DNA from: Dechloromonas sp. Dech2017
Lineage (GTDB): Bacteria; Pseudomonadota; Gammaproteobacteria; Burkholderiales; Rhodocyclaceae
Length of the DNA: 64,000 bases
Reading direction: 5' to 3'
Assembly (NCBI GenBank): GCA_009469585.1
Contig: SSXW01000001.1
Location: forward strand, 297,936-361,935
Shown here: positions 16,001-23,617 of the stretch, piece by piece
Layout: each line of letters opens with the position of its first letter
Position numbering within the stretch: position 1 is the stretch's first letter
Notes under the pieces: generated by a model
The model's input: only the letters and a program-made list of their open reading frames with translations
Databases searched by the model: none
Told to the model about the DNA's origin: nothing
Made by a program: the position numbers and the translations under genes

Positions 16001-17511
16001 GTGGCTGCGTCATCGATCAACGGCGCATAGTTCGCACCTGGCGCCCAACTGTTCTGCACCTTGCCGGCCATTGGCTGCACTTCGGCATTCAGGGGCTGGA
16101 AGCCTGTCGCGGCCGGCTGAGTTTGCGTAGGTCGCCTAGATGCAGCGCCTTCTCCAATGACATTCCTCTCTTGATTCGCCTGCGAATAGTGCTGCGATTC
16201 AACTCTGCCCTCTTTCCCCACTCCACCGTCGACAACGTTTCCCCGTTGAACGTCAGGAAAATTGAGTTCTTTCGATGTCCCCTCATAAGTTGCGAGATCG
16301 CTTTTTCGGGCTGCATTCCGTTGGTCACGACCCGCGCTCTCAGGCCATCCGCTGAAATGCGTAGCTCCCTCGCCACTTCTTCCAACGTCAGTTCCTGCCC
16401 GTTGAAGGGAATCCGACGACAATACCGACGATGCGTAACTTGCCTCTGCCTTGGCACCCAGGCCACGTTCCCCGGCTCGTCGTTCCCGTTCACGTCCAGC
16501 CTGCCCAGCCATATCGACCGGCTCTTCCCATGCTTCGGCTTCGGCCCCACGTCGTTGAGGAATGTCTCGAAACTGTTCTGCCACTGCGGGCAGACCGTTA
16601 TCCCCCGGCCGCCGTACCATGGCCAATTCCGGTGAGTTGGGTCCGTGCACCAACGAATCGCCCAGGCCAGCGCGTTCCATTCCCGCTTGTACTGATGTTT
16701 CAGTGACGCCATCTGCCACCTCCAACGGTTGAAAGCCTCGCGGCGACGAATCGACAGAAACCGCATCAGGCGCAATTTGTTCGGCTGCCCGGTACATGCC
16801 CATACCGACATTGGTGTTTGCCTCGCCTGCTTGTCGCATTACAGCCGCAGGGGCATCATCAAGCGGAGCAAAGCCGCGTTGATCCGGTTGCCGGCTGATT
16901 GCTTCGGTCGGCGTGAAAGCACGGTTTTCAGGTGTAACCTCGGGTGTAACCGCCGGAGGTGTAACTGTTGCCTGCTCTGCCTCAACGCCGCCGGCTTTCG
17001 CCTTCTTGGCTGCCCGAATGGCTGGATCGATCGCCATCGGCAAGGCATTGACCGCCGTGTCGACCACGGTCGCCAACACCGGGCTGCCGGTTGCATCCAG
17101 CGTCTTGCCGCCCAGGTACTGGCCCGCCTCGGCCAGCTTCTGGAACGGGTACGTGGCAATCTCGGTTGCAGCCTTGCCCATCTCGCCCCGCGGCTGGTAG
17201 GTCAGCTTGTCGGCGACGGCGTGAACGACATCGGCGCCCTTCTTCTCGGTCAGGCCCAGGGCGTTGCCGGCTTCGGTCGCCAGGCCGGCGATACCTGCCA
17301 CCGGCAAGGCCACCGCCTGGCTGGCGAGGTTCAAGCCAGTTTCAGCAATGGCCGTTGCCGGGTTTTCCAAAGCGGCCATCTTGAGGATCGATGGACGATC
17401 CGACTCAGCAGCCAGCGGCTGGAAGCCACGGCGCGGCCGGTCCTGTGGCGAATCTGCCAAGGGAACAAATCCCCTGGTCGATTCGGCCGATTCGAGAGCA
17501 ACGAAAGGCAT
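13003..17511 (-). CDS. Large polyvalent protein with zincin motif (LPD38-like C-terminus)
   Basis: 1502 residues. A disordered N-terminal ~480 residues contain five copies of [RT]GFxPL (near 13, 28, 212, 258 and 469). At ~561-615 lies a metallopeptidase site: HELAH (569-573) with a downstream glutamate in EGFAEG. Long helical regions follow. The C-terminal ~150 residues (EMPVVRRFYANEPARHTKF ... FYDMLGEAKRLQGTMREL) resemble the LPD38 domain of phage polyvalent proteins, which are large proteins delivered into the host with viral DNA. An N-terminal glycine/alanine-rich amphipathic stretch (50-90) may contact membrane. Residues ~267-474 overlap a second gene in another frame. Confidence 0.75.
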   Translation of the reverse strand: MPFVALESAESTRGFVPLADSPQDRPRRGFQPLAAESDRPSILKMAALENPATAIAETGLNLASQAVALPVAGIAGLATEAGNALGLTEKKGADVVHAVADKLTYQPRGEMGKAATEIATYPFQKLAEAGQYLGGKTLDATGSPVLATVVDTAVNALPMAIDPAIRAAKKAKAGGVEAEQATVTPPAVTPEVTPENRAFTPTEAISRQPDQRGFAPLDDAPAAVMRQAGEANTNVGMGMYRAAEQIAPDAVSVDSSPRGFQPLEVADGVTETSVQAGMERAGLGDSLVHGPNSPELAMVRRPGDNGLPAVAEQFRDIPQRRGAEAEAWEEPVDMAGQAGRERERRAGERGLGAKAEASYASSVLSSDSLQRAGTDVGRSGEGATHFSGWPESAGRDQRNAARKSDLATYEGTSKELNFPDVQRGNVVDGGVGKEGRVESQHYSQANQERNVIGEGAASRRPTQTQPAATGFQPLNAEVQPMAGKVQNSWAPGANYAPLIDDAATPAGAKSVVDLPDPIRRENIIKDFSLALDSTVYEGRVKGKNRLGFFRPGVEEVRTKRFNDLEVAGHELAHLIDHRVPELSEVIKADKALVKEFKSVSYDQRNLAEGFAEGMRLWLTQPDVLQAKAPGVAAFLDQFAAQHAYGPALRKAQADMTAWFGQDALNRARSKIGTEKPLAEYLDRAFDKFRQSTVDDLHGVYVMERSMTGGKVQPNGAYESARLSRASASITDGAIRMGYPVKKADGSFTYAGKGLEEILRPVAGSLDDTLLYFVGRSARELMMQGREHLFTKSEIKGMLDLHTPERLEAFKQYQKWNRGVLDFAEAQGVLNPETRAQWKRMEYLPFHRVQQPGGMKGKPGDWQGIKALTGGTDNIRDVLGNMVANAAQLIDVAVKNEARLKVAELASRPGGGKFMVKIDPESRPVKISGSQVMDEMAKRYGLMVDGQPPAFFEFFMNGMPPAGSNVVAVLKEGKKVWYEVGDPILLRSLQSIDRLPMHWLTQWLGFPKRLGQLSITLTPDFMIANIARDTIMGAVMSRSGFRPVVDSINGMRLRMTHDSLYRDFVANGGGLSSIYLDQHHFRAKLEKFYNSQGVDYRTVLDTPDKILSAVETIADAFETSTRLGEYKRAIDAGEHPRHAAYQGREVSTDFAMKGDSKALGFMYDTVMFLRPAVVSMDRLYRGIAHDPNRAAIGMKTAALALASVGLYLMNRDDPRFQDLPDWDRDTHWHFFVGDQHFRYPRIWEVGSVASLAERTVEKLMAADPQGLGKDFARIVGNTFSLNLMPQILAPIYEQGANRNSFTKAPIETPGMENVQPFMRAKPNTSETMRALGMATRNMPEGLQVNPVRSEALLRGYLNTWAMYGLMLSDRAFFNEVGPAMRADEMPVVRRFYANEPARHTKFESQFYDMLGEAKRLQGTMRELDRMGRPEIADEKEKSPLAGEAKPLERAQQNLKAINAEMMKTHRDKALSPDEKRQRIDELLAEKNALLKATVQDAKAAQKQ
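16089..16712 (-). CDS. Nested gene: homing-type DNA-binding protein inside the polyvalent gene
   Basis: This 207-residue frame is offset by one base from the surrounding 1502-codon gene. It contains a recognisable phage family: WCTDPTHRNWPWYGGRGITVC and an RLDVNGNDEPGNVAWV-like stretch (~20-90). Two repeats of a helix-turn-helix unit follow (NGQELTLEEVARELRISADGLRARV and NGETLSTVEWGKRAELNRSTIRRRI). Such proteins accompany homing-type selfish genes in phages. Its own ATG has TTGGAGG at good spacing. The surrounding frame looks like non-natural sequence here, and the unit lies exactly between two RGFQPL-type motifs. Confidence 0.7.
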   Translation of the reverse strand: MASLKHQYKREWNALAWAIRWCTDPTHRNWPWYGGRGITVCPQWQNSFETFLNDVGPKPKHGKSRSIWLGRLDVNGNDEPGNVAWVPRQRQVTHRRYCRRIPFNGQELTLEEVARELRISADGLRARVVTNGMQPEKAISQLMRGHRKNSIFLTFNGETLSTVEWGKRAELNRSTIRRRIKRGMSLEKALHLGDLRKLSRPRQASSP

Positions 17512-17523
17512 GCCGATCTCCGA

Positions 17524-18843
17524 TTACCGGTAATGGCCAATCAGACGGCCGGAGGCGTCGAACACCTCCAAGCCCTGGTCGGTCACCTGTCCGGTTTTGT
17601 GGCCCTGCATAGTCTGGTCACCACGGAAGCGCGTCATCACGTCACCGTCGTTACCGGCCGGTTGCGGTGCCTGCTCACGCTGGTCGAAGTGGGCGTCGTC
17701 GCCATACTTGCGGCGATTCGCCAGGAAAACCGCCTTGGCCAGTGTCGGGTCAAACGAACTGTTTTCTCTGCCCGTTGCCGAGAACTGCTGAGTTTTCTGC
17801 TTGATCTCTTCCGGCGTCAGGCCGGCAATCCGTTCGCGGGCTGCATCGATCTCGAAGTTCGAGCGCCGCTGTGGAAGCGTCAGGCGGCTGCCAGTCGGAT
17901 CATTACGCTGCGTTGCGATTCGTTCCTGGCTGGCCATACGCTCGGCAGCCGTCGACGCCGTCAAATCCTGGCCGCGTACCTGCACTTGATTCCGGTCGGT
18001 CGCCCGCTGATCCATGCCGGCCTGGCGGGATGTCTCGATGCCGGCCATGATGCCCCGTTGATCGAGCGCCCCCTGCTGCCGAAGTTGTTCCGCTTGGATT
18101 TGGTTCTGGCCGGCGATGCTGGCTGCCAAAGCCTGGCCGATGGCTGCCTTGCCAGAACGGCCCGCATGATGCATCTGACTCAACAATTCATCCTGCCGCC
18201 AGCGGGTCGTTTTCTCGGCATTTTCAGCTTCGGTACGATCCGGCAGGACAGCGATGCCATTTCCGCCGTTCGCCGCAATCGACGTGTCGATCATTTCGCC
18301 GCGTGCCTTGTTCTCGCGGGCCAGGATGTCATTCACGCCTTTCCCGTCGTAGGAGCCGGTAATGCCGCCCGATCGCATCATGTTGTTGCCTGCCGCGGCT
18401 GCCGCCGAATCGGCGGTGATGATGCCGTTCGCGTCACGCCCCGGAGTCTGGGCAATGGTCGGCGCAGCGATGCCGCCAGGTTCCGGCGAGGTGCGATCCC
18501 CTGCTGACAATGGCGGCGTTGGCGTCTGCGCTACCGATCCATCACCGGGCGGTCGGCTGATCGCCCGGCCTTCGTTCTGCAACTTGGCCAGGACTCCAGA
18601 AACTTGGCGATTGGCGAATGCGTCGCCGGATGTCGGCGAATACACCCGACGACCATCGGTGTCAGGATCGGTCGGCGGCAAGGCTGCGATGCCGGCAGAC
18701 TCAAGGGCGCGTGAAATCGGGCCTGGTTTCTTCAAATCTCCGGCGATACCTGGGTTTGCCGGTGTAGTCGAAATTCCACCAAGGTTTTTCAGGCGCTGTG
18801 TATAACCGAGGATTCCGCCGGTCTGGTTTTCTTCGTCAATCAT
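17524..18843 (-). CDS. Hypothetical virion-type protein, disordered and coiled
   Basis: 439 residues rich in Gly, Ala, Gln and Pro. An N-terminal disordered half (PGIAGDLKKPGPISRALESAG, TPTPPLSAGDRTSPEPGG) precedes a helical region (ASIAGQNQIQAEQLRQQGALDQRGIMAGIETSRQAGMDQR) like the coiled cores of podophage internal proteins. It ends 12 bases before the polyvalent gene, so the two form a pair, as internal virion proteins do. No family name can be given. Confidence 0.6.
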   Translation of the reverse strand: MIDEENQTGGILGYTQRLKNLGGISTTPANPGIAGDLKKPGPISRALESAGIAALPPTDPDTDGRRVYSPTSGDAFANRQVSGVLAKLQNEGRAISRPPGDGSVAQTPTPPLSAGDRTSPEPGGIAAPTIAQTPGRDANGIITADSAAAAAGNNMMRSGGITGSYDGKGVNDILARENKARGEMIDTSIAANGGNGIAVLPDRTEAENAEKTTRWRQDELLSQMHHAGRSGKAAIGQALAASIAGQNQIQAEQLRQQGALDQRGIMAGIETSRQAGMDQRATDRNQVQVRGQDLTASTAAERMASQERIATQRNDPTGSRLTLPQRRSNFEIDAARERIAGLTPEEIKQKTQQFSATGRENSSFDPTLAKAVFLANRRKYGDDAHFDQREQAPQPAGNDGDVMTRFRGDQTMQGHKTGQVTDQGLEVFDASGRLIGHYR

Positions 18844-18906
18844 GGTGTTGCTCCGCGAAATTGAAATCTACGGAGCAATGTTCAGGTGCATTGCGTCATT
18901 AATGAG

Positions 18907-19239
18907 TCAGAAATTCGACCGCCGCCACGCACTGCGAAATCCGGCGTAGGTCACGCACTCACCGGCGATGTCGGCACCGATATCGCGCCAACATTCGTCA
19001 GCAGTTTCAACACCAACACTGAATGACCTACCGTCGGCCGCTGCATCCTCGAGAACACAGAGACGGCGCCACGTTTCAGCACATCCGTAGCCGTCCCTGC
19101 GCATTTCGGCAATCACACCGCGCAACCATTTGGTCAGCGGCGCAACGGTGCCAGCCGGTCGACCGCGCTTGCGCTGAATCGGCCCCTCTGCAACAGGAAC
19201 ATGATCAGACGGCACGACCCGGCGAAGGGCGACGGTCAT
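18907..19239 (-). CDS. Hypothetical protein with AT-hook-like motif
   Basis: 110 residues. KRGRPAGTV near residue 24 matches an AT-hook, followed by a helical domain (LTKWLRGVIAEMRRDGYGCAETWRRLCVLEDAA) that suggests DNA binding. No family recognised. First gene after the replication cluster on the same strand. Confidence 0.55.
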   Translation of the reverse strand: MTVALRRVVPSDHVPVAEGPIQRKRGRPAGTVAPLTKWLRGVIAEMRRDGYGCAETWRRLCVLEDAAADGRSFSVGVETADECWRDIGADIAGECVTYAGFRSAWRRSNF

Positions 19240-19257
19240 GCTGTTTGTCCTTGATGG

Positions 19258-19929
19258 TTAGATGTGTTCTGAATGGCCGACGACTCTCAGACAGGGCGGC
19301 ATGCGCTCCATCAATCCATCCGGCAACTGGCGGTATTTCGGCACGTTCTCAAACATCCCTCCCGGCTCGAACAGGCTGTCGCCCAACTTTCGGCCTTCGG
19401 GGTGGTTGCAGAGAAAATCAATGAAAACGAGTGCCATTGCGTTGAACAGCGGACCATCTTTGAAGTCTTGGCCACGATGCTCTGCGGAATCCTCTAGGCC
19501 GCGCAGATAGACGAGTTGGACGATCCCGTCTTCGTCCGTGAGGTCGGCACGGTCGACACGGTTGATGTTCAGCAGGTCGCAGCGCTCGGCAAGCGTCAGT
19601 GCTTGATCGATCAGCGGTGCCGTGTCGATCAACAGCCGGCCGTAGTCCTGGAGCAATTGCCTGTTGTCACTTGCGCCCTTACGCAGCAGTTTGGCCTGCG
19701 ATTCACGAACGCCGATGCGATGCTGATCAAACGGGGTGCCGGATTCACGCATCAGGCTGGTAGCCCGTTCGTGCGCTTTCGCCGCCCCGGACAACTGCTC
19801 TTTGCGCAGGGTGACTCCGCGAACGCCGCGGCGAACCCGTATGAGAAATTTCATGGCCATGGCGCGCAACTCCTCGGGCGTCGGGTCGTTCTCTTCCTGG
19901 TGCAGCGCGATTACGTTTGTGGCGGTCAT
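19258..19929 (-). CDS. Hypothetical protein of the replication gene cluster
   Basis: 223 residues, mostly helical with many charged residues (KLLRKGASDNRQLLQDYGRLLIDTAPLIDQALTLAERC). No known family recognised. The start at 19929 has AAGGAG upstream and overlaps the preceding gene's stop by four bases, so it is translation-coupled to the helicase cluster. Confidence 0.6.
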   Translation of the reverse strand: MTATNVIALHQEENDPTPEELRAMAMKFLIRVRRGVRGVTLRKEQLSGAAKAHERATSLMRESGTPFDQHRIGVRESQAKLLRKGASDNRQLLQDYGRLLIDTAPLIDQALTLAERCDLLNINRVDRADLTDEDGIVQLVYLRGLEDSAEHRGQDFKDGPLFNAMALVFIDFLCNHPEGRKLGDSLFEPGGMFENVPKYRQLPDGLMERMPPCLRVVGHSEHI

Positions 19930-20213
19930 TGGTGTTTCTCCTTGAGGTTGCGAATTGCCTCGGCCTCGGAGGCGAAGTAATCCGCCCAAAGCCGATAGCG
20001 CTCGTTGTGGTCATCGATGGTTGCCGGCACCTCGACGCCTGAAGCGATGATCACGGTCAGCCCTTCGCGCAACTGGTCCGGGCCGGGCGTCAGATCGCGG
20101 CGCAGCATGTCCTTGAATTCGGCCAAGTCGGCTTCGGTGAATTCGCCACGGGCGAGCCGGTCAGCAGCCCAGCACTCGAAGTCGTCGCGGAATTTGCGGG
20201 TTACGGTTGCCAT
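19926..20213 (-). CDS. Small hypothetical protein coupled to helicase gene
   Basis: 95 residues (MATVTRKFRDDFECWAADRLARGEFTEADLAEFKDMLRRDL ...), acidic and helical. Its ATG overlaps the helicase stop (TGATG). It may be a helicase accessory protein, which is inferred from coupling only. Confidence 0.6.
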   Translation of the reverse strand: MATVTRKFRDDFECWAADRLARGEFTEADLAEFKDMLRRDLTPGPDQLREGLTVIIASGVEVPATIDDHNERYRLWADYFASEAEAIRNLKEKHQ

Positions 20214-21145
20214 CAGAATTCCACCTCGTCGGTTTCGGCCAGCAATCGCATGGCCTTGGGTTGCTCGGTTGCGCTTTGCAGATACGTCTGGCTGCGACGG
20301 TCGAACCACAACCGGATGCGTCCTTCCCACTCGCCGTGCCGGTGCTTGCAGACAGTCAGCAGCGCGTCTTCCTCGTTGTCCTTGTCGTGCCGGCCTTCGT
20401 CCTGCGCCAGTTCCTTGCCACGATTGCGCCAGACCGAAAACACGTTGTCGGCTAGGTCGGTGATCGACGCTGAGCCGCGCACGTCGAATTTGCCCGGTGG
20501 CGTGAGTTCATCCTTGCCCTTGCGGCTGTGGGCAAGCAGATGCACCGCCTGGCGGGTATCGTGGGCATGCGTGGCCAGCGAGAGAACGAACTGCTTTTGC
20601 TGGTCATAGCCATCCTCGGGAATGCCGCAGGACAGCAGGTTGTCGATGATCAGATGGCTAACGCCAAGCTGCTCATGGCAGTACCGGCCAACCGCCAGGA
20701 TGCGCTCAGGGCTGACCTGCCCCTGCTGGTCGTACAGCCACAGGCGACCATTCGTCCATTCGTGCAGGTCACGAATGAAGCGGCGGTCAGGCGCATTGCA
20801 GCCGGCAGCCTGGCGAGACATGCGCTGCATCGTTGCCGCCGGCTTCATTTCCATCGAGGCAATGCAAACCTTCTCGCCTTGGGCCATCAGGTGCAAAGCA
20901 ACCTGGCCGATCAGCATGGACTTGCCGTGGCCGCTCATACCGGGCCAAATGGTCAATTCACCGCGCCGCAGCCGGACAATGCGATGGGTAGCCGACCAAG
21001 GCAGGCTGGCGCCGTGCTGCTCGTGGGGATGCTCGAAGGACTGCATGACCTCGTCCAGCCAAGAGGAAGCCGGCTTCACGTTGGCGTGTTCGTCAGGCCC
21101 CTTGAGGTACGCATCGAAATTGATGTCGTCGGGAATCGTGTTCAT
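20213..21145 (-). CDS. DnaB/Twinkle-like RecA-fold helicase
   Basis: 310 residues. A Walker A variant, GMSGHGKSMLIGQ, lies near residue 70, with the Walker B aspartate in SHLIIDNLLS. The HLLAHSRKGKDELTPPGKFDVRGSASITDLADNVFSVWRN segment is typical of DnaB-like and phage Twinkle-type helicases. There is no primase domain. It probably unwinds the element's replication fork. The ATG at 21145 overlaps the previous stop (ATGA). Confidence 0.85.
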   Translation of the reverse strand: MNTIPDDINFDAYLKGPDEHANVKPASSWLDEVMQSFEHPHEQHGASLPWSATHRIVRLRRGELTIWPGMSGHGKSMLIGQVALHLMAQGEKVCIASMEMKPAATMQRMSRQAAGCNAPDRRFIRDLHEWTNGRLWLYDQQGQVSPERILAVGRYCHEQLGVSHLIIDNLLSCGIPEDGYDQQKQFVLSLATHAHDTRQAVHLLAHSRKGKDELTPPGKFDVRGSASITDLADNVFSVWRNRGKELAQDEGRHDKDNEEDALLTVCKHRHGEWEGRIRLWFDRRSQTYLQSATEQPKAMRLLAETDEVEF

Positions 21146-21672
21146 GCCGCCTCCCATGCCTTGTCGAAGATGCGCCGGAATCCGGCCTGCGCCATCTCAA
21201 CCAGGGCAGCGTCGAAGCGGCCGGCGTTCTCGATGGCCCGGCGCTTGGTTTTGCTGGCAATCAGCATCAGGCATTCGCCAGCCGACTTGTCCGATCCAAG
21301 GCCAGCCCAGGCAACGCGCTGCATGATCCCCATGCGACGGCCGGTCTTGGTTTGGGGGCGGTAGCCATGGAGGGCGATGTTCACCCCGTCCTGGCGGTCA
21401 GCAAACCAGACGGACAACGTTGCCGGGTTCTCGCCCTCGATGGCCTTTACGATGCCAGGCAGGTTCGGGGTATCAGTCTCGACCACGACAGCCACATGCA
21501 GGCCGATCAGGAAGCGCCAGTCGTAAGCGCGGGATGGCTGGGCAACAATCACCGGGTTCGTTTCACGCAGTGGTCCAACCAGGGAGACCAGCACCATGTC
21601 AGCAGGACGCTTGCCGGTCGACCGCAGTTCGGCAATCTCGCGGGCGCCGTAGGGAAGATCACGCGCATTCAT
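21142..21672 (-). CDS. Conserved hypothetical protein of the replication operon
   Basis: 176 residues. VIVAQPSRAYDWRFLIGLHVAVVVET and LSVWFADRQDGVNIALHG suggest an alpha/beta fold; the C-terminus is basic. The function is unknown. It is coupled by ATGA overlaps to both neighbours, the replication protein upstream and the helicase downstream, implying a role in element replication. Confidence 0.65.
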   Translation of the reverse strand: MNARDLPYGAREIAELRSTGKRPADMVLVSLVGPLRETNPVIVAQPSRAYDWRFLIGLHVAVVVETDTPNLPGIVKAIEGENPATLSVWFADRQDGVNIALHGYRPQTKTGRRMGIMQRVAWAGLGSDKSAGECLMLIASKTKRRAIENAGRFDAALVEMAQAGFRRIFDKAWEAA

Positions 21673-22427
21673 GCCGGCACCCATCCGGCAACATCGTTGA
21701 AAACCTCACGGCGACCACCACATTTCCGCAGTTCGCCAGCAACCGGTTTGGCCTGCTTGCTGTCAGAGGAGCCGGGCTGCCCCTTGATCCAATCTGCCTC
21801 AAAACCCTGCCAGGATTTTTCCGCCATGATCTGAACGACATGATCCAAAGTCAGGTTGGCACGGTTTGCCTGGTTAAGAATTCGGACAAAAGCGGTTTCG
21901 GTGTTTGCAGCACGCTTGGCTTTCCGGACGTGCAGCCAGTCTCTGATGTGCTGCGAAGACACTCCGTGATTGAGCAACCAGGCAACGGGATCAAACGGAC
22001 CTGGCCTTTCTGTTCTATTGGTTTGTTCACTGGTATGTTCTTTGCCCCTAGCCGAATCGGCTACACGCAAGCCCGTTGCCGATTCGGCTACGGTTCCGGT
22101 TGCCGATTCGGCTACCGTTGCCCGTTCGGCTACCGTTGCCGATTGGGCTACGGTATTTGGAATGGTGATCGTGTATCTGGTAGCCTTTGAGTGACCGCCC
22201 TTGCCATCCTTTTGCAGCCATCCCTTCGCTTCAAGTGCGCTGGTCGCCGTGCTGATGTTCGACAGGTGCATTCCAGTCATGTCGGCAATAGCCTGGCGAC
22301 GAGGAAACACCACGTCCGAGTCCGCAGCCTTGAAAGAGAACAAGGCGATCAACACCCGCAATTGCTCCAGGCTCAGGCCTCGATCGGCAATCACTTCAAT
22401 TGGAAGCGGAATGAAGCGGGTAGCCAT
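21669..22427 (-). CDS. Winged-helix replication initiator-like protein
   Basis: 252 residues. The N-terminal winged helix (SLEQLRVLIALFSFKAADSDVVFPRRQAIADMTGMHLSNISTATSALEAKGWL) resembles the DNA-binding domain of phage O-type replication proteins. Residues ~93-125 are a repeat tract (TVAERATVAESATGTVAESATG), whose DNA forms an iteron-like array. A helical C-terminal domain (PVAWLLNHGVSSQHIRDWLHVRKAKR) follows, possibly recruiting the helicase. Like lambda O, it may bind an origin located in its own gene. Confidence 0.65.
   Translation of the reverse strand: MATRFIPLPIEVIADRGLSLEQLRVLIALFSFKAADSDVVFPRRQAIADMTGMHLSNISTATSALEAKGWLQKDGKGGHSKATRYTITIPNTVAQSATVAERATVAESATGTVAESATGLRVADSARGKEHTSEQTNRTERPGPFDPVAWLLNHGVSSQHIRDWLHVRKAKRAANTETAFVRILNQANRANLTLDHVVQIMAEKSWQGFEADWIKGQPGSSDSKQAKPVAGELRKCGGRREVFNDVAGWVPA
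22051..22151 (+). repeat. Iteron-like repeats inside the replication gene
   Basis: Five degenerate copies of GCCGATTCGGCTAC begin near 22051, 22078, 22102, 22120 and 22138. The core GCCGAWTCGGC is palindromic. Spacings are multiples of three, keeping the frame. This is a candidate replication origin. Confidence 0.5.
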
Positions 22428-22429
22428 GA

Positions 22430-22558
22430 TCAGCCCGCCAGAAATTCAAGCGCAACGGCGCAAAAATTGAGGATCGCAACACGGCGGAATTCGTCGGTCG
22501 TGCCATGAATTGCGAGCGCTGCCCGCTGCATACGGCGTCGCGCCGAGAGCTTTTCCAT
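22430..22558 (-). CDS. Small ORF upstream of the replication gene
   Basis: 42 residues (MEKLSARRRMQRAALAIHGTTDEFRRVAILNFCAVALEFLAG). A GAGG lies upstream and the stop is two bases before the replication gene's ATG, suggesting a coupled leader or small regulator. No family recognised. Confidence 0.4.
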   Translation of the reverse strand: MEKLSARRRMQRAALAIHGTTDEFRRVAILNFCAVALEFLAG

Positions 22559-22569
22559 GGTCGGCCTCG

Positions 22570-22839
22570 TTATGCCTGGCCGGCGAGTTCGAGCGCTGAC
22601 GGCTTAGTGGATTCGCTGTACGCCTTGGGGTTCTCGATCAGCTCACGAATTGATTCCACTGACCAAACGGTGGTGCGAGGACCGAGTTTTACAGGCTTCG
22701 GATAGCGACCGGACTTTATGCCGCTCCACCAAGAGCTGTGGCACACAGGAATAATTGGGGGGGTCGGCGGTTTGGCCTTTTTGTCGCCAAGAATCTGCTT
22801 TTCGCGCAGATAGCCAGTTTCTGGAAGTTGGTGGGCCAT
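22570..22839 (-). CDS. AlpA-like transcriptional regulator
   Basis: 89 residues. ILGDKKAKPPTPPIIPVCHSSWWSGIKSGRYPKPVKLGPRTTVWSVESIRELIE has the AlpA/MerR-like wing pattern (SxWWxGIKxGRYPKPVKLGxRxxxW), which binds DNA and often controls integrase or excision genes. The start at 22839 has AAGGAA upstream. It lies first in the replication cluster, close to the integrase. Confidence 0.8.
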   Translation of the reverse strand: MAHQLPETGYLREKQILGDKKAKPPTPPIIPVCHSSWWSGIKSGRYPKPVKLGPRTTVWSVESIRELIENPKAYSESTKPSALELAGQA

Positions 22840-22907
22840 GTTTTCCTTCTTCGTCCGTCGTTGGACGTGTTCAACATGGCTTGAACGATATAGGCGCAAT
22901 AACCCCG

Positions 22908-23522
22908 TTAAAACTTCAGTGCTGGCACGGTGCTCACCCTACTAGCAGGGTTACAGCTTCGTCCTCTCTCCCATTGCCGGCACCAATCCTCAATCTTCTT
23001 CTGGCTCTTCAGGTGCTCGCACTTATTAAGCATGTCTCTCGCAAATTCGGCCTTGCTTTTGTATCGCAAAGTGGATTCCTGCCATTCGTCCCAGCAATCC
23101 TTAACAAATATTTTTTCAGCCGACTTTGGATCCGCCATATGACGGGCATAGGCTTTCTTTCGTGCTGGCCCGGCAGTCGAACCATGCCAAGCCACCGCAA
23201 CGGCTATGTCCTGTCCCGCGAATTCTATAGATTGCGCGGCCAACTCATGTAGCTTCAGGAATGCACTGTCTGAGGTGGGCGGTTCTAGACTTAGCAAACC
23301 GAGGCAGTAACGCGCTGTATCAAGATGCCTCGCGCAAGAGGCAAGGCTGCTTACCGAGAAGCTTGGTTTAAGTTTTCCAAAATAGCGCCGCTGTTCTTCT
23401 GCCACCCTCTCAACGCGTACCATCGCATTGGCAATCAGGGCACGCCGTAACTCTTGTAGCGCCGAGTTGATGGGCGGCCTAAGTATGCCTACAGCCTGTT
23501 CCGTATGGTTGGTATTACTCAT
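22908..23522 (-). CDS. Hypothetical protein between AlpA-like gene and integrase
   Basis: 204 residues, helical. A region rich in tryptophan and charged residues (FVKDCWDEWQESTLRYKSKAEFARDMLNKCEHLKSQKKIEDWCRQWERG) resembles small element-encoded proteins with a C-terminal DNA-binding helix pair. No known function. An AAGGGG site supports the start at 23522. Confidence 0.6.
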   Translation of the reverse strand: MSNTNHTEQAVGILRPPINSALQELRRALIANAMVRVERVAEEQRRYFGKLKPSFSVSSLASCARHLDTARYCLGLLSLEPPTSDSAFLKLHELAAQSIEFAGQDIAVAVAWHGSTAGPARKKAYARHMADPKSAEKIFVKDCWDEWQESTLRYKSKAEFARDMLNKCEHLKSQKKIEDWCRQWERGRSCNPASRVSTVPALKF

Positions 23523-23617
23523 AGCGCCCCTTTCACGCTCCCCCCTCAATCAGAAGCCACGCCAGCCGGGTAAGGGTGCCCGGTGTTCCCTCCGTCGAGG
23601 TAGGCGCGGCAAACTTG

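Noticed and set aside
22051..22151. CRISPR-like array
   Set aside because: Repeats are short, degenerate and in frame within a coding gene, with no spacers of even length.
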